NCBI RefSeq assembly: GCF_001375555.1
Contig: NZ_CTDZ01000009.1
Location: 3,279,758-3,343,757 of the forward strand
Direction: 5' to 3'
Source: Numidum massiliense
GTDB lineage: Bacteria; Bacillota; Bacilli; Thermoactinomycetales; Novibacillaceae
DNA length: 64,000 nucleotides
The notes beneath the pieces are model-generated. The model had not been told where the DNA came from. It did not search any database and saw only the letters and a list, made by a program, of their open reading frames with translations. The position numbers and the translations under genes are program-made. Of the stretch, positions 51,488 through 60,215 are shown piece by piece (position 1 is the stretch's first letter; every line of letters begins with the position of its first letter).

Positions 51488-52582
51488 TTGAACAGAGCAA
51501 TCGCAGGAATCGTCATGCTACTCGTCGTCACCATGTTAGTCGTACCAGCAGTACTCGTCAGTTTTCAAGCAAAGACACCGAAAGATCTACAGCCACAGCC
51601 GCAGCAGCAAGCGAAAGGGCGCGAGGTGAAAAAAACGGTGCCGTTGCAACAAGGGAAAGATGCGATCGACGTACCCGTGTACCTCTCGCGTGAACAACGC
51701 GTCATCCGCGTACCGCTCGAAGCGTACATTCGCGGTGTCGTCGCGGCAGAAATGCCTGCCGACTTTAATCACGAGGCCTTAAAAGCGCAAGCGCTAGCGG
51801 CGCGCACGTACATTATCGACCGCATTGCGAGACACGATTTTAGCGATATGGAGCGGTTGTACGGGGCGGACGCAGCCGGCGCTTGGGTGAGCGATACGGT
51901 GCAACATCAAGTGTACTATCCAGATGAGGCACTGAAGGCGAATTGGGGCGGCGCTTTTCAAGAAAAGTCAAGCCGCATTAACAAGGCCATCAACGACACA
52001 CGCGGTCAAGTGATTACGTATGCCGGCCGTCCAATTTACGCCGCTTTTTTCTCCGCGAGCAACGGGCGCACGGAAAACTCCGAGGATTACTGGAAAGAAA
52101 AGTATCCGTACTTACGTAGTGTCGACTCGTCGTGGGACAAACAGGCACCCGCGTACAGAGCGGATCCTGTCACGATGTCGCTCGCTGACTTTCAGTCCCA
52201 GTTAGCGCAGTATACGGGTAAGCAGTTTGCCATACCAGTTAGTGCTGGGAACGGGGAGTGGCTGAAAGTCGTCCGCAAAACGAAAGGTGGCAAAGTCGCT
52301 GAGCTAACCGTGGGCGACGAGACGTTTACTGGGCGCGAAGTACGCGAAGCGCTAAACTTACGCTCAAGTGATTTTTCGTGGAAAATAGTAGGTGATCGCA
52401 TTGCGTTTACGACCCGCGGGTACGGACACGGTGTCGGTATGAGCCAATGGGGCGCGAATTATATGGCGCAAGAAGGAAAGACGGCGGAGCAAATTGTGAA
52501 ACATTATTATAAAGGGGTCAAAATCGAAGACTACTACCAGTGGGTGCGTGAAAAGGAGCAAAATAAGAAGCGCAAAGGGTAA
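51488..52582 (+). CDS. spoIID: stage II sporulation protein D
   Basis: A 364-residue membrane-anchored lytic transglycosylase of the DMP engulfment complex, which cuts peptidoglycan stripped by SpoIIP. One N-terminal membrane segment (IVMLLVVTMLVVPAVLVSF) is followed by a Q-rich linker and the SpoIID domain: LEAYIRGVVAAEMPADF (catalytic glutamate), LKAQALAARTYI, YPYLRSVDS and GYGHGVGMSQWGANYMA. The TTG start follows AAGGGGGCG. A sigma-E promoter is expected, but I could only find a weak CATAATGT -10 near 51444. Confidence 0.93.
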   Translation: MNRAIAGIVMLLVVTMLVVPAVLVSFQAKTPKDLQPQPQQQAKGREVKKTVPLQQGKDAIDVPVYLSREQRVIRVPLEAYIRGVVAAEMPADFNHEALKAQALAARTYIIDRIARHDFSDMERLYGADAAGAWVSDTVQHQVYYPDEALKANWGGAFQEKSSRINKAINDTRGQVITYAGRPIYAAFFSASNGRTENSEDYWKEKYPYLRSVDSSWDKQAPAYRADPVTMSLADFQSQLAQYTGKQFAIPVSAGNGEWLKVVRKTKGGKVAELTVGDETFTGREVREALNLRSSDFSWKIVGDRIAFTTRGYGHGVGMSQWGANYMAQEGKTAEQIVKHYYKGVKIEDYYQWVREKEQNKKRKG

Positions 52583-52619
52583 GTGACGCGGACTTTTTGC
52601 AAAAATCACATATCTAAAC

Positions 52620-52649
52620 GTATGAAAACGCCTTATGCTGTCAACACTG
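52620..52649 (+). promoter_or_regulatory. sigma-F promoter of spoIIQ
   Basis: GTATG (52620-52624), exactly 15 nt and GTCAACACTG (52640-52649). This is one mismatch from the consensus in each element, at the correct spacing and 20 nt before the gene. Bacillus spoIIQ is a sigma-F gene. Confidence 0.7.
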
Positions 52650-52668
52650 ATGGCAGAGGTGATTAACT

Positions 52669-53367
52669 ATGGACAACAAACCTGAGCAGAAATCTAGCAA
52701 GCCTGTTCAGAAGGTTAGTAAACCGACCGCCAAGTGGAAAAGGTTCTTCGGCAAGAAGTGGGTATTTCCGGGAATCTATATGTTAGCTGCAGCCCTTATC
52801 TTAGCCCTCATGTGGTGGATGCAAGGTTCGCGCATCGAGATGAACCCCAATCAACAGGGCACAGGTAGCCAGCTGCAACAGACGACTGACGATCGTAAAT
52901 CCGTCCCTGCAAACGCGAAGGAAGAAAAAATGGCGTCTCCAGCTGCGAACGATACGCACGTGACGATGAAGTTTTACGACGAAGGTGCGTCAGCTAAAGA
53001 AAAAGAAGCGGCACTCGTCCAATACGACAACAGCTTTAGCCCGCATACAGGCGTAGACTTCGCACACAAAGAGGACAAGTCGTTTGCCGTATCGGCAGCT
53101 CTGTCGGGAACGGTCAAATCGGTTAGTTCTCATCCGCTAAATGGACAAGAAGTACGTCTGGAACACGCGGGCGGGTTAGAAACCGTCTATCAAAGTTTAG
53201 CGGAAGTGAAGGTGAAAGCAGGAGACAAGGTGGCGCAAGGTGACCAACTCGGCATGGCCGGCAGCAATAAGGTGGAAAAAGATGCCGGTCTGCACCTCCA
53301 CTTCGAAGTGTGGAAGGACGGTAACCCAGTCAACCCTGAGACGTACTTGACGTCGAAGGGGCAATAA
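52669..53367 (+). CDS. spoIIQ: stage II sporulation protein Q (M23 domain)
   Basis: A 232-residue forespore membrane protein that pairs with SpoIIIAH to join the two cells during engulfment. A basic cytoplasmic start is followed by one membrane helix (IYMLAAALILALMWWM), a polar linker and a LytM/M23 domain. Unlike B. subtilis SpoIIQ, which is known to lack a full zinc site, this one keeps both HTGVDFAH (HxxxD) and HLHFEVW (HxH). It may therefore be an active endopeptidase, as reported for clostridial SpoIIQ. AGAGGTGA precedes ATG 52669. Confidence 0.88.
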   Translation: MDNKPEQKSSKPVQKVSKPTAKWKRFFGKKWVFPGIYMLAAALILALMWWMQGSRIEMNPNQQGTGSQLQQTTDDRKSVPANAKEEKMASPAANDTHVTMKFYDEGASAKEKEAALVQYDNSFSPHTGVDFAHKEDKSFAVSAALSGTVKSVSSHPLNGQEVRLEHAGGLETVYQSLAEVKVKAGDKVAQGDQLGMAGSNKVEKDAGLHLHFEVWKDGNPVNPETYLTSKGQ

Positions 53368-53380
53368 CAAATTGTTCCAT

Positions 53381-53413
53381 ACCGTCTGCCGATCGTTCGG
53401 TGGACGGTTTTTT
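53381..53413 (+). terminator. terminator after spoIIQ
   Basis: ACCGTC (53381-53386) and GACGGT (53403-53408), with an inner CCG/CGG pair, followed by six Ts. Confidence 0.75.
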
Positions 53414-53448
53414 CTTTGACCAACAGCTTGTCAAGGCTTGTAAGACGT

Positions 53449-53476
53449 GAATAACCGCTATTTCGCCTCATATAAT
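53449..53476 (+). promoter_or_regulatory. sigma-E promoter of spoIIID
   Basis: GAATAA (53449-53454), 14 nt and CATATAAT (53469-53476) fit the sigma-E pattern (ATA-type -35, CATACAAT -10). Bacillus spoIIID is transcribed by sigma-E. Confidence 0.7.
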
Positions 53477-53510
53477 GTACCAGACATTCCGAATCAGGGA
53501 GGCGAAAGGA

Positions 53511-53801
53511 GTGCACGATTACATCAAAGAACGGACGATCAAGATCGGTCAATACATCGTAGAAACGCGGAATACCGTGCGTACAATAGCGAAAGAATTT
53601 GGCGTTTCCAAAAGCACCGTCCATAAAGATTTGACCGAGCGATTACCGGAAATTAACCCGGAATTAGCAACGCAAGTAAAAGAAATTTTGGAATACCACA
53701 AGTCGATTCGCCATTTAAGGGGAGGTGAAGCTACTAAAATAAAATATCGTCGCCCGAAAAAAATGCGTGAAGAGGAAGAGACCCAAACACTAAACGTATA
53801 A
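53511..53801 (+). CDS. spoIIID: sporulation transcription factor SpoIIID
   Basis: A 96-residue mother-cell regulator that activates or represses many sigma-E genes. It is nearly identical to Bacillus SpoIIID through HDYIKERTIKIGQYIVETR, the helix-turn-helix (TIAKEFGVSKSTVHKDLTER) and HKSIRHLRGGEATK. The C-terminal basic region, also DNA-contacting, is kept (KIKYRRPKKM). GTG 53511 lies 8 nt after AGGGAGG. In Bacillus mbl follows; here it does not. Confidence 0.96.
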   Translation: MHDYIKERTIKIGQYIVETRNTVRTIAKEFGVSKSTVHKDLTERLPEINPELATQVKEILEYHKSIRHLRGGEATKIKYRRPKKMREEEETQTLNV

Positions 53802-54311
53802 GCGCTATACCCCCTTAAGTTTTTAGACCTCATCGTCGCTACATACGCGATCCTCGACCATACACGGTTCACAATTTCCGTCACACACGCATATAAGGGT
53901 GGTCAAACGTAGACAAATCGTCATCCACCTGAACGGCAACACTATTCGCCCCCCCGGGATGACATACAAACATAATGAAGACAGGTGTAAAAGCGCAAAT
54001 TGTTAGGAGGTACGACCGTGTACTTGTCGTGACCGCCTCTTCTCTTAAAGCGTTTCCGGACAAGTTGACAAAGCGGACAGCTAACAGAAGAAGCAGATTA
54101 ACGGAAAGAACGCGCAACAGGACACCTTACGCGCTGCATAATGGCGTGGACAAGCCACCATACATATTCTCCCCGGTATTTATACAATATGCACATTGCC
54201 AGTTACGAGTTCGCATGATAGCATAAAAAGGTAAACGACACAGACCGTATGTATCACAAAGCTGTATTTGTGTGGTATTATTATATCCTTAAGTTGAAGG
54301 AGGGACCGCGT
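53802..54311. other. 510-bp gap after spoIIID where mbl is found in Bacillus
   Basis: No conserved gene is recognisable. It contains a possible small - strand ORF (53881-54117) and, at the right end, an extended -10 promoter (TG-n-TATTAT, 54273-54281) for the next gene. No clear terminator for spoIIID was seen. Confidence 0.6.
53881..54117 (-). CDS. doubtful small membrane protein ORF
   Basis: A 78-codon - strand frame with TTG start at 54117, AAGGTG 5 nt upstream of it, and a hydrophobic N terminus (MRVLSVNLLLLLAVRFVN). A second hydrophobic patch follows (ICAFTPVFIMFVC). I do not recognise a family, composition is not strikingly gene-like, and the frame may be chance in a gap left by gene loss. 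Confidence 0.2.
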   Translation of the reverse strand: MRVLSVNLLLLLAVRFVNLSGNALREEAVTTSTRSYLLTICAFTPVFIMFVCHPGGANSVAVQVDDDLSTFDHPYMRV

Positions 54312-55301
54312 GTGACGAACAATGTCAAAACGGCAAGCGAGTCCCGCAAGCCGCATAACGAGCACAACTTAGAGAAAACAGAAAGCAGTGCCGAACAGGG
54401 GTCTCAAGCGGCGCGCGATTCCGCTGCCGTTACTATCAATTCAAAAGCGGACGACGTTGACGAAGCACCTAAGCGGCAAGCGGCTGGGGAGTCTCAGCCA
54501 TTAGAAGAAGCGAAGTCTAGTGCTGGAACACCGGATCAGAAAACGGTCGACCAAGAACCGCAACACGTATCTGCAGGGAAAGCTGACAACAGTGAGCAGT
54601 TGCCCCCGCACAAAAAGGGGGCGGACGACCAAGAACCGCAACACGTATCTGCAGAGAAAGCTGACAACAGTGAGCAGTTGCCCCCGCACAAAAAGGGGGC
54701 GGACGACCAAGAACCGCAACACGTATCTGCAGAGAAAGCTGACAACAGTGAGCAGTTGCCCCCGCACAAAAAGGGGGCGGACGACCAAGAACCGCAACAC
54801 GTATCTGCAGAGAAAGCTGACAACAATGAGCAGTTGCCCCCGCAGAAAAAAGGGGCCGACGACCAAGAACCGCAACACTCACCGAAAAAAATGGAAGACG
54901 ACAACAAGCAGCGCCGCGAAGGGAAAAAGAGCGCCGGCGACAAGGTGTCAGAGGAGACGAGGGAGGCGCAGGCACAATCGAGTGCGGCCGCGGAAGTAGC
55001 GTTAGAGACAACGTCTGATGCAACTGTCGCGGTTGAGGAAGCGGACGGCGAGCAGGCGCAAACGAGGCGCGAGGCGCGCCAAATGAAACGGTTAGAAAAA
55101 AAAGCCATACGGAGTAGCTCCTGGGGCTGGCGCACCTTCCGCCTCGTATTCCATTTGTTATGGTTACCGCTGCTAACGGTATCGGCGATTGCAGCCGGAT
55201 TATACATCGGTTATTCCGTCATTGGCGGACAACCGGCAAGCGAAGTGTTAGACTTTGACCTGTGGAAATATTTATACGATATCGTTTACGCCGGGGGCTA
55301 A
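54312..55301 (+). CDS. EpuA-like membrane protein with cytoplasmic 26-residue repeats
   Basis: A 329-residue protein. The last 65 residues (WGWRTFRLVFHLLWLPLL onward, with IAAGLYIGYSVIGG and FDLWKYLYDIVYAGG) look like the EpuA domain, a small single-helix protein annotated as RNA polymerase subunit beta and usually only 60-120 residues. Before it lie about 265 polar residues, including four tandem 26-residue repeats starting DQEPQHVSAEKAD and a partial fifth. Basic residues just before the helix (RQMKRLEKKAIRSS) predict a cytoplasmic N terminus, so the repeats face the cytoplasm. GTG 54312 follows AAGGAGGGA. It sits just before fabZ, where EpuA genes are often found. Confidence 0.75.
   Translation: MTNNVKTASESRKPHNEHNLEKTESSAEQGSQAARDSAAVTINSKADDVDEAPKRQAAGESQPLEEAKSSAGTPDQKTVDQEPQHVSAGKADNSEQLPPHKKGADDQEPQHVSAEKADNSEQLPPHKKGADDQEPQHVSAEKADNSEQLPPHKKGADDQEPQHVSAEKADNNEQLPPQKKGADDQEPQHSPKKMEDDNKQRREGKKSAGDKVSEETREAQAQSSAAAEVALETTSDATVAVEEADGEQAQTRREARQMKRLEKKAIRSSSWGWRTFRLVFHLLWLPLLTVSAIAAGLYIGYSVIGGQPASEVLDFDLWKYLYDIVYAGG
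54549..54878 (+). repeat. four tandem 78-bp repeats plus a partial copy
   Basis: Units start at 54549, 54627, 54705 and 54783, with a truncated fifth at 54861 (18 bp conserved). Units 2 and 3 appear identical; unit 1 differs by an A-to-G change (E to G) and unit 4 by changes giving N for S and Q for H. They encode a 26-residue unit in frame. Confidence 0.95.
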
Positions 55302-55367
55302 CAAACCAGCCATAATTAATACGATTTTTATGGAATTACGAGTACGGACTAGTTGGAGGGCGAAGAA

Positions 55368-55793
55368 GTGGAATTAGATATTAATGCCATCAAACAAATC
55401 ATCCCGCACCGCTACCCTTTTTTACTCGTCGATCGCATCGTGGAATTGGAGGCGGGGCAACGGGCAGTCGGCATCAAAAACGTAACCGTTAACGAGCCTT
55501 TCTTTAACGGGCATTTTCCCGAATACCCAGTCATGCCAGGGGTGTTGATCGTGGAGGCACTGGCACAAGTCGGCGCGGTTGCCGTATTGGGCAAAGAAGA
55601 GAACCGTGGCAAGATCGGCTTGTTGGCGGGCATTGACAAGTTCCGTTTTCGCGAACAAGTAAAACCAGGGGATACACTCACGTTAGAAGTCGAGTTTACG
55701 CGAATGAAAGGGCCGATCGGCAAAGGGCGCGGCACCGCCAAAGTCGACGATAAAGTCGTCGCTTCAGGCGATCTCATGTTCGCCTTGCAATAA
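55368..55793 (+). CDS. fabZ: 3-hydroxyacyl-ACP dehydratase FabZ
   Basis: A 141-residue hot-dog fold dehydratase of type II fatty acid synthesis. It has [13 protein letters not shown] and the active-site block [20 protein letters not shown] with catalytic histidine and glutamate. GTG 55368 is favoured: GGAGGG is 7 nt upstream, and the product then begins [16 protein letters not shown] terminator follows. Confidence 0.96.
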   Translation: MELDINAIKQIIPHRYPFLLVDRIVELEAGQRAVGIKNVTVNEPFFNGHFPEYPVMPGVLIVEALAQVGAVAVLGKEENRGKIGLLAGIDKFRFREQVKPGDTLTLEVEFTRMKGPIGKGRGTAKVDDKVVASGDLMFALQ

Positions 55794-55818
55794 AAGAGCG
55801 AATGTGACCTATTTAACG

Positions 55819-55853
55819 ACAAGGGGCAAGGGATTAACTGTGCCCCTTTTTTG
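55819..55853 (+). terminator. terminator after fabZ
   Basis: AAGGGGCA (55821-55828) pairs with TGCCCCTT (55841-55848), followed by Ts. Confidence 0.85.
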
Positions 55854-55984
55854 TGACGTCATTGCGAAAACTAAAAGGCAGATGACTACCCTACTATGTT
55901 TCAACTACACTATAGAGGAAAGGCACACGGAACAATAGTCGCCGTTACATACATTCCGTATCGTGCATAAGGAGGTTGTAGCAG

Positions 55985-56725
55985 ATGAAACGGATTACGC
56001 AAATATTTGCGCACCGCGGCGCGATGGGGACACACCCGGAAAATACGATGGCCGCTTTCAAAGAGTCACACCGCGTCGGCGCTGACGGCATCGAACTAGA
56101 CGTACAGCTGTCGCGAGACGGTGTACCCGTCGTCATTCACGATGAAACGGTTGACCGCACGAGCAACGGCACGGGTTGGGTGAAGGATTTGACGTGGAGT
56201 GAGCTGAGGCAGCTCGACTTCGGCGCACCGTATGCGGACAGCTTCGCTGGCGAACGCATACCGTCGCTAGAGGAGGTGCTATCGTGGATCGCCCACACGC
56301 CGCTTACCTTAAACATTGAGCTTAAAAACGGCATCGTGCGCTACCCGGGACTCGAAGATAAAGTGATCACACTCGTTCAGCAGTACGGTTTAGAAGGAAA
56401 AGTCATCGTTTCTTCGTTCAACCATTACAGTTTAGTCGATGTCAAACAGCGTTACCCGCACATCGAAACGGCGATATTATTCATGGAAGGGCTGTATGAG
56501 CCGTGGCGCTATGCCCGGGAGATCGGCGCGAGCGGCCTGCACTGCCTCTTACCGGTCGCCGTGCCGGAATTTTTGCAAGCGGCGGCCGCTGCGGGCATGC
56601 CGGTGCGTCCGTTTAACGTGAATAGAGAAGAGGACGTCGTGCGGCTTATGCAAGGGGGATGTGACGCCATCTTTACGAACTGGCCCGAGCGGGCGCGCGA
56701 GTTGCGCGAACAGTTCGCGCGGTAA
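55985..56725 (+). CDS. glycerophosphodiester phosphodiesterase
   Basis: A 246-residue cytoplasmic GDPD (no signal peptide) of the UgpQ/YhdW class, releasing glycerol-3-phosphate from deacylated phospholipids or glycerophosphodiester polymers. Metal and catalytic residues are in FAHRGAMGTHPENTMAAF, GADGIELDVQLSRDGVPVVIHD (ends GIELDVQ and VVIHDE), LNIELKN and FNVNREEDV. AAGGAGGTTG precedes ATG 55985. It is alone between fabZ and the phosphomutase; a link to the surface polymer cluster downstream is possible but unproven. Confidence 0.93.
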   Translation: MKRITQIFAHRGAMGTHPENTMAAFKESHRVGADGIELDVQLSRDGVPVVIHDETVDRTSNGTGWVKDLTWSELRQLDFGAPYADSFAGERIPSLEEVLSWIAHTPLTLNIELKNGIVRYPGLEDKVITLVQQYGLEGKVIVSSFNHYSLVDVKQRYPHIETAILFMEGLYEPWRYAREIGASGLHCLLPVAVPEFLQAAAAAGMPVRPFNVNREEDVVRLMQGGCDAIFTNWPERARELREQFAR

Positions 56726-56834
56726 CGGACAAACTTTCTTGAATCGCACACAATCGCTGGATAAAGAGGCGCAAATTGCCGCTAATCGTATGTTATGATG
56801 AAAAAAGTAGCTTTTGTGAGAGAGAGGCGATAGT

Positions 56835-58571
56835 TTGACGCAAGAAATGGCATTGTACCGTAAATGGAGCGAATTTACGGCGTTGGACGAACCGTTGAAA
56901 CGTGAGTTACAGGAAATTCGTGGGGACGCGCGGGCGATTCAAGACCGCTTTTACCAGTCACTCGCATTCGGTACGGGCGGGATGCGCGGCGTCATTGGCG
57001 CCGGGACGAATCGGATGAACATATACGTCGTGCGCAAAGCGACTGAAGGGTTAGCGCGCTATTTACTCAAACAAGGGCCACAGACAAAAGCGCAAGGAGT
57101 CGCCATCGCGTACGACTGCCGCCACCAGTCGTCCCGCTTTGCCGAGCAGGCGGCGCTCGTGTTTGCCTATCACGGGATAAAAGCGTACGTCTTTGACGCG
57201 CTCAGGCCGACTCCGGAATTGTCGTTTGCCGTTCGCGAACTAGGGACAGCGGCGGGAATCGTCATTACGGCGAGTCACAATCCGCCAGAATATAACGGGT
57301 ATAAAGTGTATGGGCCGGACGGCGGGCAAATCGTCGGCGACGTCGCAGATGCGATCGTCGCAGAAATTGCTGCAGTGACCGATGAACTGGCGGTGCGCGT
57401 TTTGCCGCGGGAAGAAGCAGTGGCGAAAGGCTTGTTTCAGTCGATCGGCGACGAGATTGACGCCAAGTATCAAGAGCGCCTGTTGACGTTGTCGCTCAAC
57501 CGAGACATCGCACGCACAGAGGCGGCCGGCATGCCGATCGTTTATACACCGCTGCACGGAACCGGATATACCCCCGTCTGCGAGGGACTACGCAATTTCG
57601 GGTTTACGAACGTGTCGGTCGTGCCGGAGCAGGCAGAGCCTGACCCGCAATTTCCGACTGTTGCATCGCCTAACCCGGAAGAACACGCCGCGTTTGGGCG
57701 GGCAATAGCTCTAGGAGAGGCGCGCGGCGCAGAGTTGCTGCTCGCAACTGACCCGGACGCCGATCGCGTCGGCGTCGCTGTAAAGGATAATCGCGGCGAA
57801 TACGTCGTCCTTAGCGGGAACCAACTCGGCGCCCTGCTGTTGGAATACATCTTGTCGGTACGCGCCGCGCGGGGGACGCTGCCGGAGAACGGCGTCGTAT
57901 TAAAGACGATCGTCACGTCGAACTTAGGGCGAGACATTGCCGCGCACTACGGTGTGCAAACGCTGGACACGTTAACCGGTTTTAAATACATCGGCGAAAA
58001 AATTGGTCAATTCGAAGCGACTGGTGCGCATACATTTTTGTTCGGTTACGAAGAAAGTTACGGTTTTTTGGCCGGTGACTTTGTCCGTGATAAGGATGCG
58101 GTGCAGACGTGTTTGCTCGCAGCCGAAATGGCCGCCTACTACAAGGCGCAAGGGAAGACGCTGTACGAACAGTTACAGCAACTGTTCCACACCTACGGCT
58201 TCTACTATGAGGATTTGCGATCACTCACCTTCGAAGGCAAAGAAGGCGCCGAAAAAATTGTCCAGATGTTGGAGCGATTACGCAGCGAGACACCGCGCGT
58301 CTTGGCCGGTACGAAGGTGGAAGTTGCGCGCGACTATTTGCGCGGCACAGGACACAATCTACTGACCGGAGAAGAGACGCCGACGCATCTGCCGCGGGCG
58401 AACGTGCTTCACTATACGCTTCAGGACGGTTCGTGGTTTTGCATTCGCCCTTCCGGCACCGAGCCAAAAGTGAAGTTGTACTTTGCCGTTCACAGTACGG
58501 CCTCCGAAGAGGCAATCCAAAAACTAGACGCGCTCAAGGAGGCAGTTACCGCGCTGGTCGACAGTGAATGA
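56835..58571 (+). CDS. pgcA: phosphohexomutase (PgcA/phosphoglucomutase-phosphomannomutase family)
   Basis: A 578-residue alpha-D-phosphohexomutase like Bacillus PgcA, which makes glucose-1-phosphate for UDP-glucose and surface glycans. Motifs: FGTGGMRGVIGAGTNRMN, the phosphoserine loop TASHNPPEYNGYKVYGPDGG, the Mg2+ loop LLATDPDADRVGVAV, FGYEESYGFL for sugar recognition and the phosphate-binding RPSGTEPKVKLYF. The TTG start follows GAGAGGCGA, and an extended -10 (TG-n-TATGAT) lies at 56791-56799. Its position ahead of a glycosyltransferase cluster fits a supply role. Confidence 0.93.
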   Translation: MTQEMALYRKWSEFTALDEPLKRELQEIRGDARAIQDRFYQSLAFGTGGMRGVIGAGTNRMNIYVVRKATEGLARYLLKQGPQTKAQGVAIAYDCRHQSSRFAEQAALVFAYHGIKAYVFDALRPTPELSFAVRELGTAAGIVITASHNPPEYNGYKVYGPDGGQIVGDVADAIVAEIAAVTDELAVRVLPREEAVAKGLFQSIGDEIDAKYQERLLTLSLNRDIARTEAAGMPIVYTPLHGTGYTPVCEGLRNFGFTNVSVVPEQAEPDPQFPTVASPNPEEHAAFGRAIALGEARGAELLLATDPDADRVGVAVKDNRGEYVVLSGNQLGALLLEYILSVRAARGTLPENGVVLKTIVTSNLGRDIAAHYGVQTLDTLTGFKYIGEKIGQFEATGAHTFLFGYEESYGFLAGDFVRDKDAVQTCLLAAEMAAYYKAQGKTLYEQLQQLFHTYGFYYEDLRSLTFEGKEGAEKIVQMLERLRSETPRVLAGTKVEVARDYLRGTGHNLLTGEETPTHLPRANVLHYTLQDGSWFCIRPSGTEPKVKLYFAVHSTASEEAIQKLDALKEAVTALVDSE

Positions 58572-59016
58572 GCGGCTAACCGGCCTACTGCCCTGGTCGC
58601 CCGACAAATGCCCCGATCGAACACATCGGATTCGGAACCTCGAAAAAATCGTAGACCACACCACACCGTAAGGTGCGACCCGTTGGAGCTGCTCGCGAGG
58701 GCAGCTCTCCTCTTAACCTAAACGGATGCAAACTATTATAGCGCTCACAAAAGTGTACAAACGTATGGAAATGATTACATCGAATAGGGCAATACTTGGG
58801 GTATTGACGAATATTACATAAGCCATTCGCAAGAAAGGGTGGTATAATAGTATACCTGAGGGCGTGAGTTTGACGCCGTTTTGGCATTGCTTACGTTACT
58901 ATGTATAGAATCGCCTCGTCCCTAGCATCCTTCCTCGGTGGTGAAGGTGTCGCTCGTGAGACACACCGTAGAGGGGAAGGCGTAGCGAATCGAAAAAGAA
59001 GAGCGAGTGATTGACC
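58572..59016 (+). other. 445-bp gap with promoter and structured leader before the polymer cluster
   Basis: Starting from pgcA: a GAGCTGC/GCAGCTC hairpin (58686-58707) that may be a weak terminator; an extended -10 promoter TG-n-TATAAT (58840-58848) with no good -35; then a 160-nt leader with a GGCGT/ACGCC hairpin (about 58861-58877) followed by GTTTT, and a GGTGTC...GACACACC hairpin (about 58945-58969). It matches no riboswitch I know. Confidence 0.5.
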
Positions 59017-60084
59017 ATGGACAGTAAGTACATTTTCTCGCTTATATTAGTCGTGCGTAACGAGATTCATTATATTGAGCGCGTGTTGGAAGCTGTTTTG
59101 GCGCAAGATTTTCCGTGCGACCGTTACGAAATCATCGTCGTCGACGGCCAATCGAACGATGGGACGCAAGAAGTGATTGCCGATTACATCAAGCGGGACC
59201 CGTCGCGCATGACTTACTTAACGAACCCGCAGCGGACGTTGCCGACGGGTTGGAACATGGCAATTAAGTGTGCGCGTGGGGAGTACGTCGTCCGCGTCGA
59301 CGGACATAGTCACATTTCGTACAACTTCCTCACTAAAACGTACGACGTCGTACGGCGTCACCCGGAAGCTACGTGCGTCGGCGGCGTGATCGAGACGAAA
59401 GGAAAAGGGTTCTGGGGCGAAGTGAACGCCTATGTGTATTCTCACCCGTTCGGCGTCGGCAATTCAAAGTTCCGCACGACGAAAGGACAGTGGGAAGGTT
59501 ACGTCGATACCGTGCCGTACGGTGCCTACAAGCGAGACGTATTTGAACGGGTCGGCTATTTTGACGAAAGCCTCAAGCGGAACGAAGATTTAGAGATGCA
59601 CGCCCGCATTCGCCGCGACGGGGGGCAGTTTTTTTTATCGACGGACATTCGTTCGACGTATTACGCGCGCAGCTCCCTTAGCGGGCTTGTTAAGAAGTCT
59701 TTCAGCGACGGTAAGTGGACGTTTGTCGCTTCGCGGCGCGGACAAGGTGTATTGCGCCCGCGGCACAAAATACCGCTGTACGTCTCGATCGTCGGGAGTA
59801 TTTTAACCGCTGCTTCTTTTTTCAGTGCCACCAGCTTTTGGGTCTTGCTAAGCTTGGCAGCGGTGTACAGTTGTTTAATAGGCGTTGCTGCGGCAAAGTT
59901 GGGTAAACAAAAAGGGGCGCGCTATTTCTTCGCGTGCATGATCGCCTTCTTTTTGTTACACTTAAGTCGCGGTTTCGGCTCCGCAGCGAGCTACTTCAGT
60001 AAGGATTACTGGCGAGGTAAGCAAAGGCTTGCGCGTCAACAGCCGCACGTTTCTAATCCTTCGCTGGAGCGGCTACACCGTTAA
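59017..60084 (+). CDS. GT2 glycosyltransferase with C-terminal membrane helices
   Basis: A 355-residue processive-type or ExoA-like family 2 glycosyltransferase. The GT-A domain has SLILVVRNEIHYIERVLEAV at the start, the nucleotide-binding VVDGQSNDGTQEVI, the DXD-like VVRVDGHSHIS and the acceptor/base region FDESLKRNEDLEMHARIRR (motif ED). Two or three hydrophobic helices near residues 255-320 anchor it in the membrane, and the C terminus is basic. ATG 59017 is used; its ribosome site is weak. It is the first gene of the presumed polymer cluster, after its own promoter and leader. Confidence 0.85.
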   Translation: MDSKYIFSLILVVRNEIHYIERVLEAVLAQDFPCDRYEIIVVDGQSNDGTQEVIADYIKRDPSRMTYLTNPQRTLPTGWNMAIKCARGEYVVRVDGHSHISYNFLTKTYDVVRRHPEATCVGGVIETKGKGFWGEVNAYVYSHPFGVGNSKFRTTKGQWEGYVDTVPYGAYKRDVFERVGYFDESLKRNEDLEMHARIRRDGGQFFLSTDIRSTYYARSSLSGLVKKSFSDGKWTFVASRRGQGVLRPRHKIPLYVSIVGSILTAASFFSATSFWVLLSLAAVYSCLIGVAAAKLGKQKGARYFFACMIAFFLLHLSRGFGSAASYFSKDYWRGKQRLARQQPHVSNPSLERLHR

Positions 60085-60215
60085 AAGCTTAACGGGAATA
60101 TAAGTATACGGAGCCACTTATATCATAAACCGTTCGTATGAAATTAATGTTACACACATGTTGCGAGAATATTACACACGTGTTAATTCGCGTTAACGTT
60201 TATGAGGTGAATCAG

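Noticed and set aside
54549-54878. CRISPR or minisatellite element outside genes
   Set aside because: The units are adjacent without spacers and keep the reading frame of a protein.
54501-55207. Several repeated minus-strand ORFs opposite the EpuA-like gene
   Set aside because: They exist only because the 78-bp repeat is a multiple of three in every frame; the + strand frame has the ribosome site and the conserved C-terminal domain.
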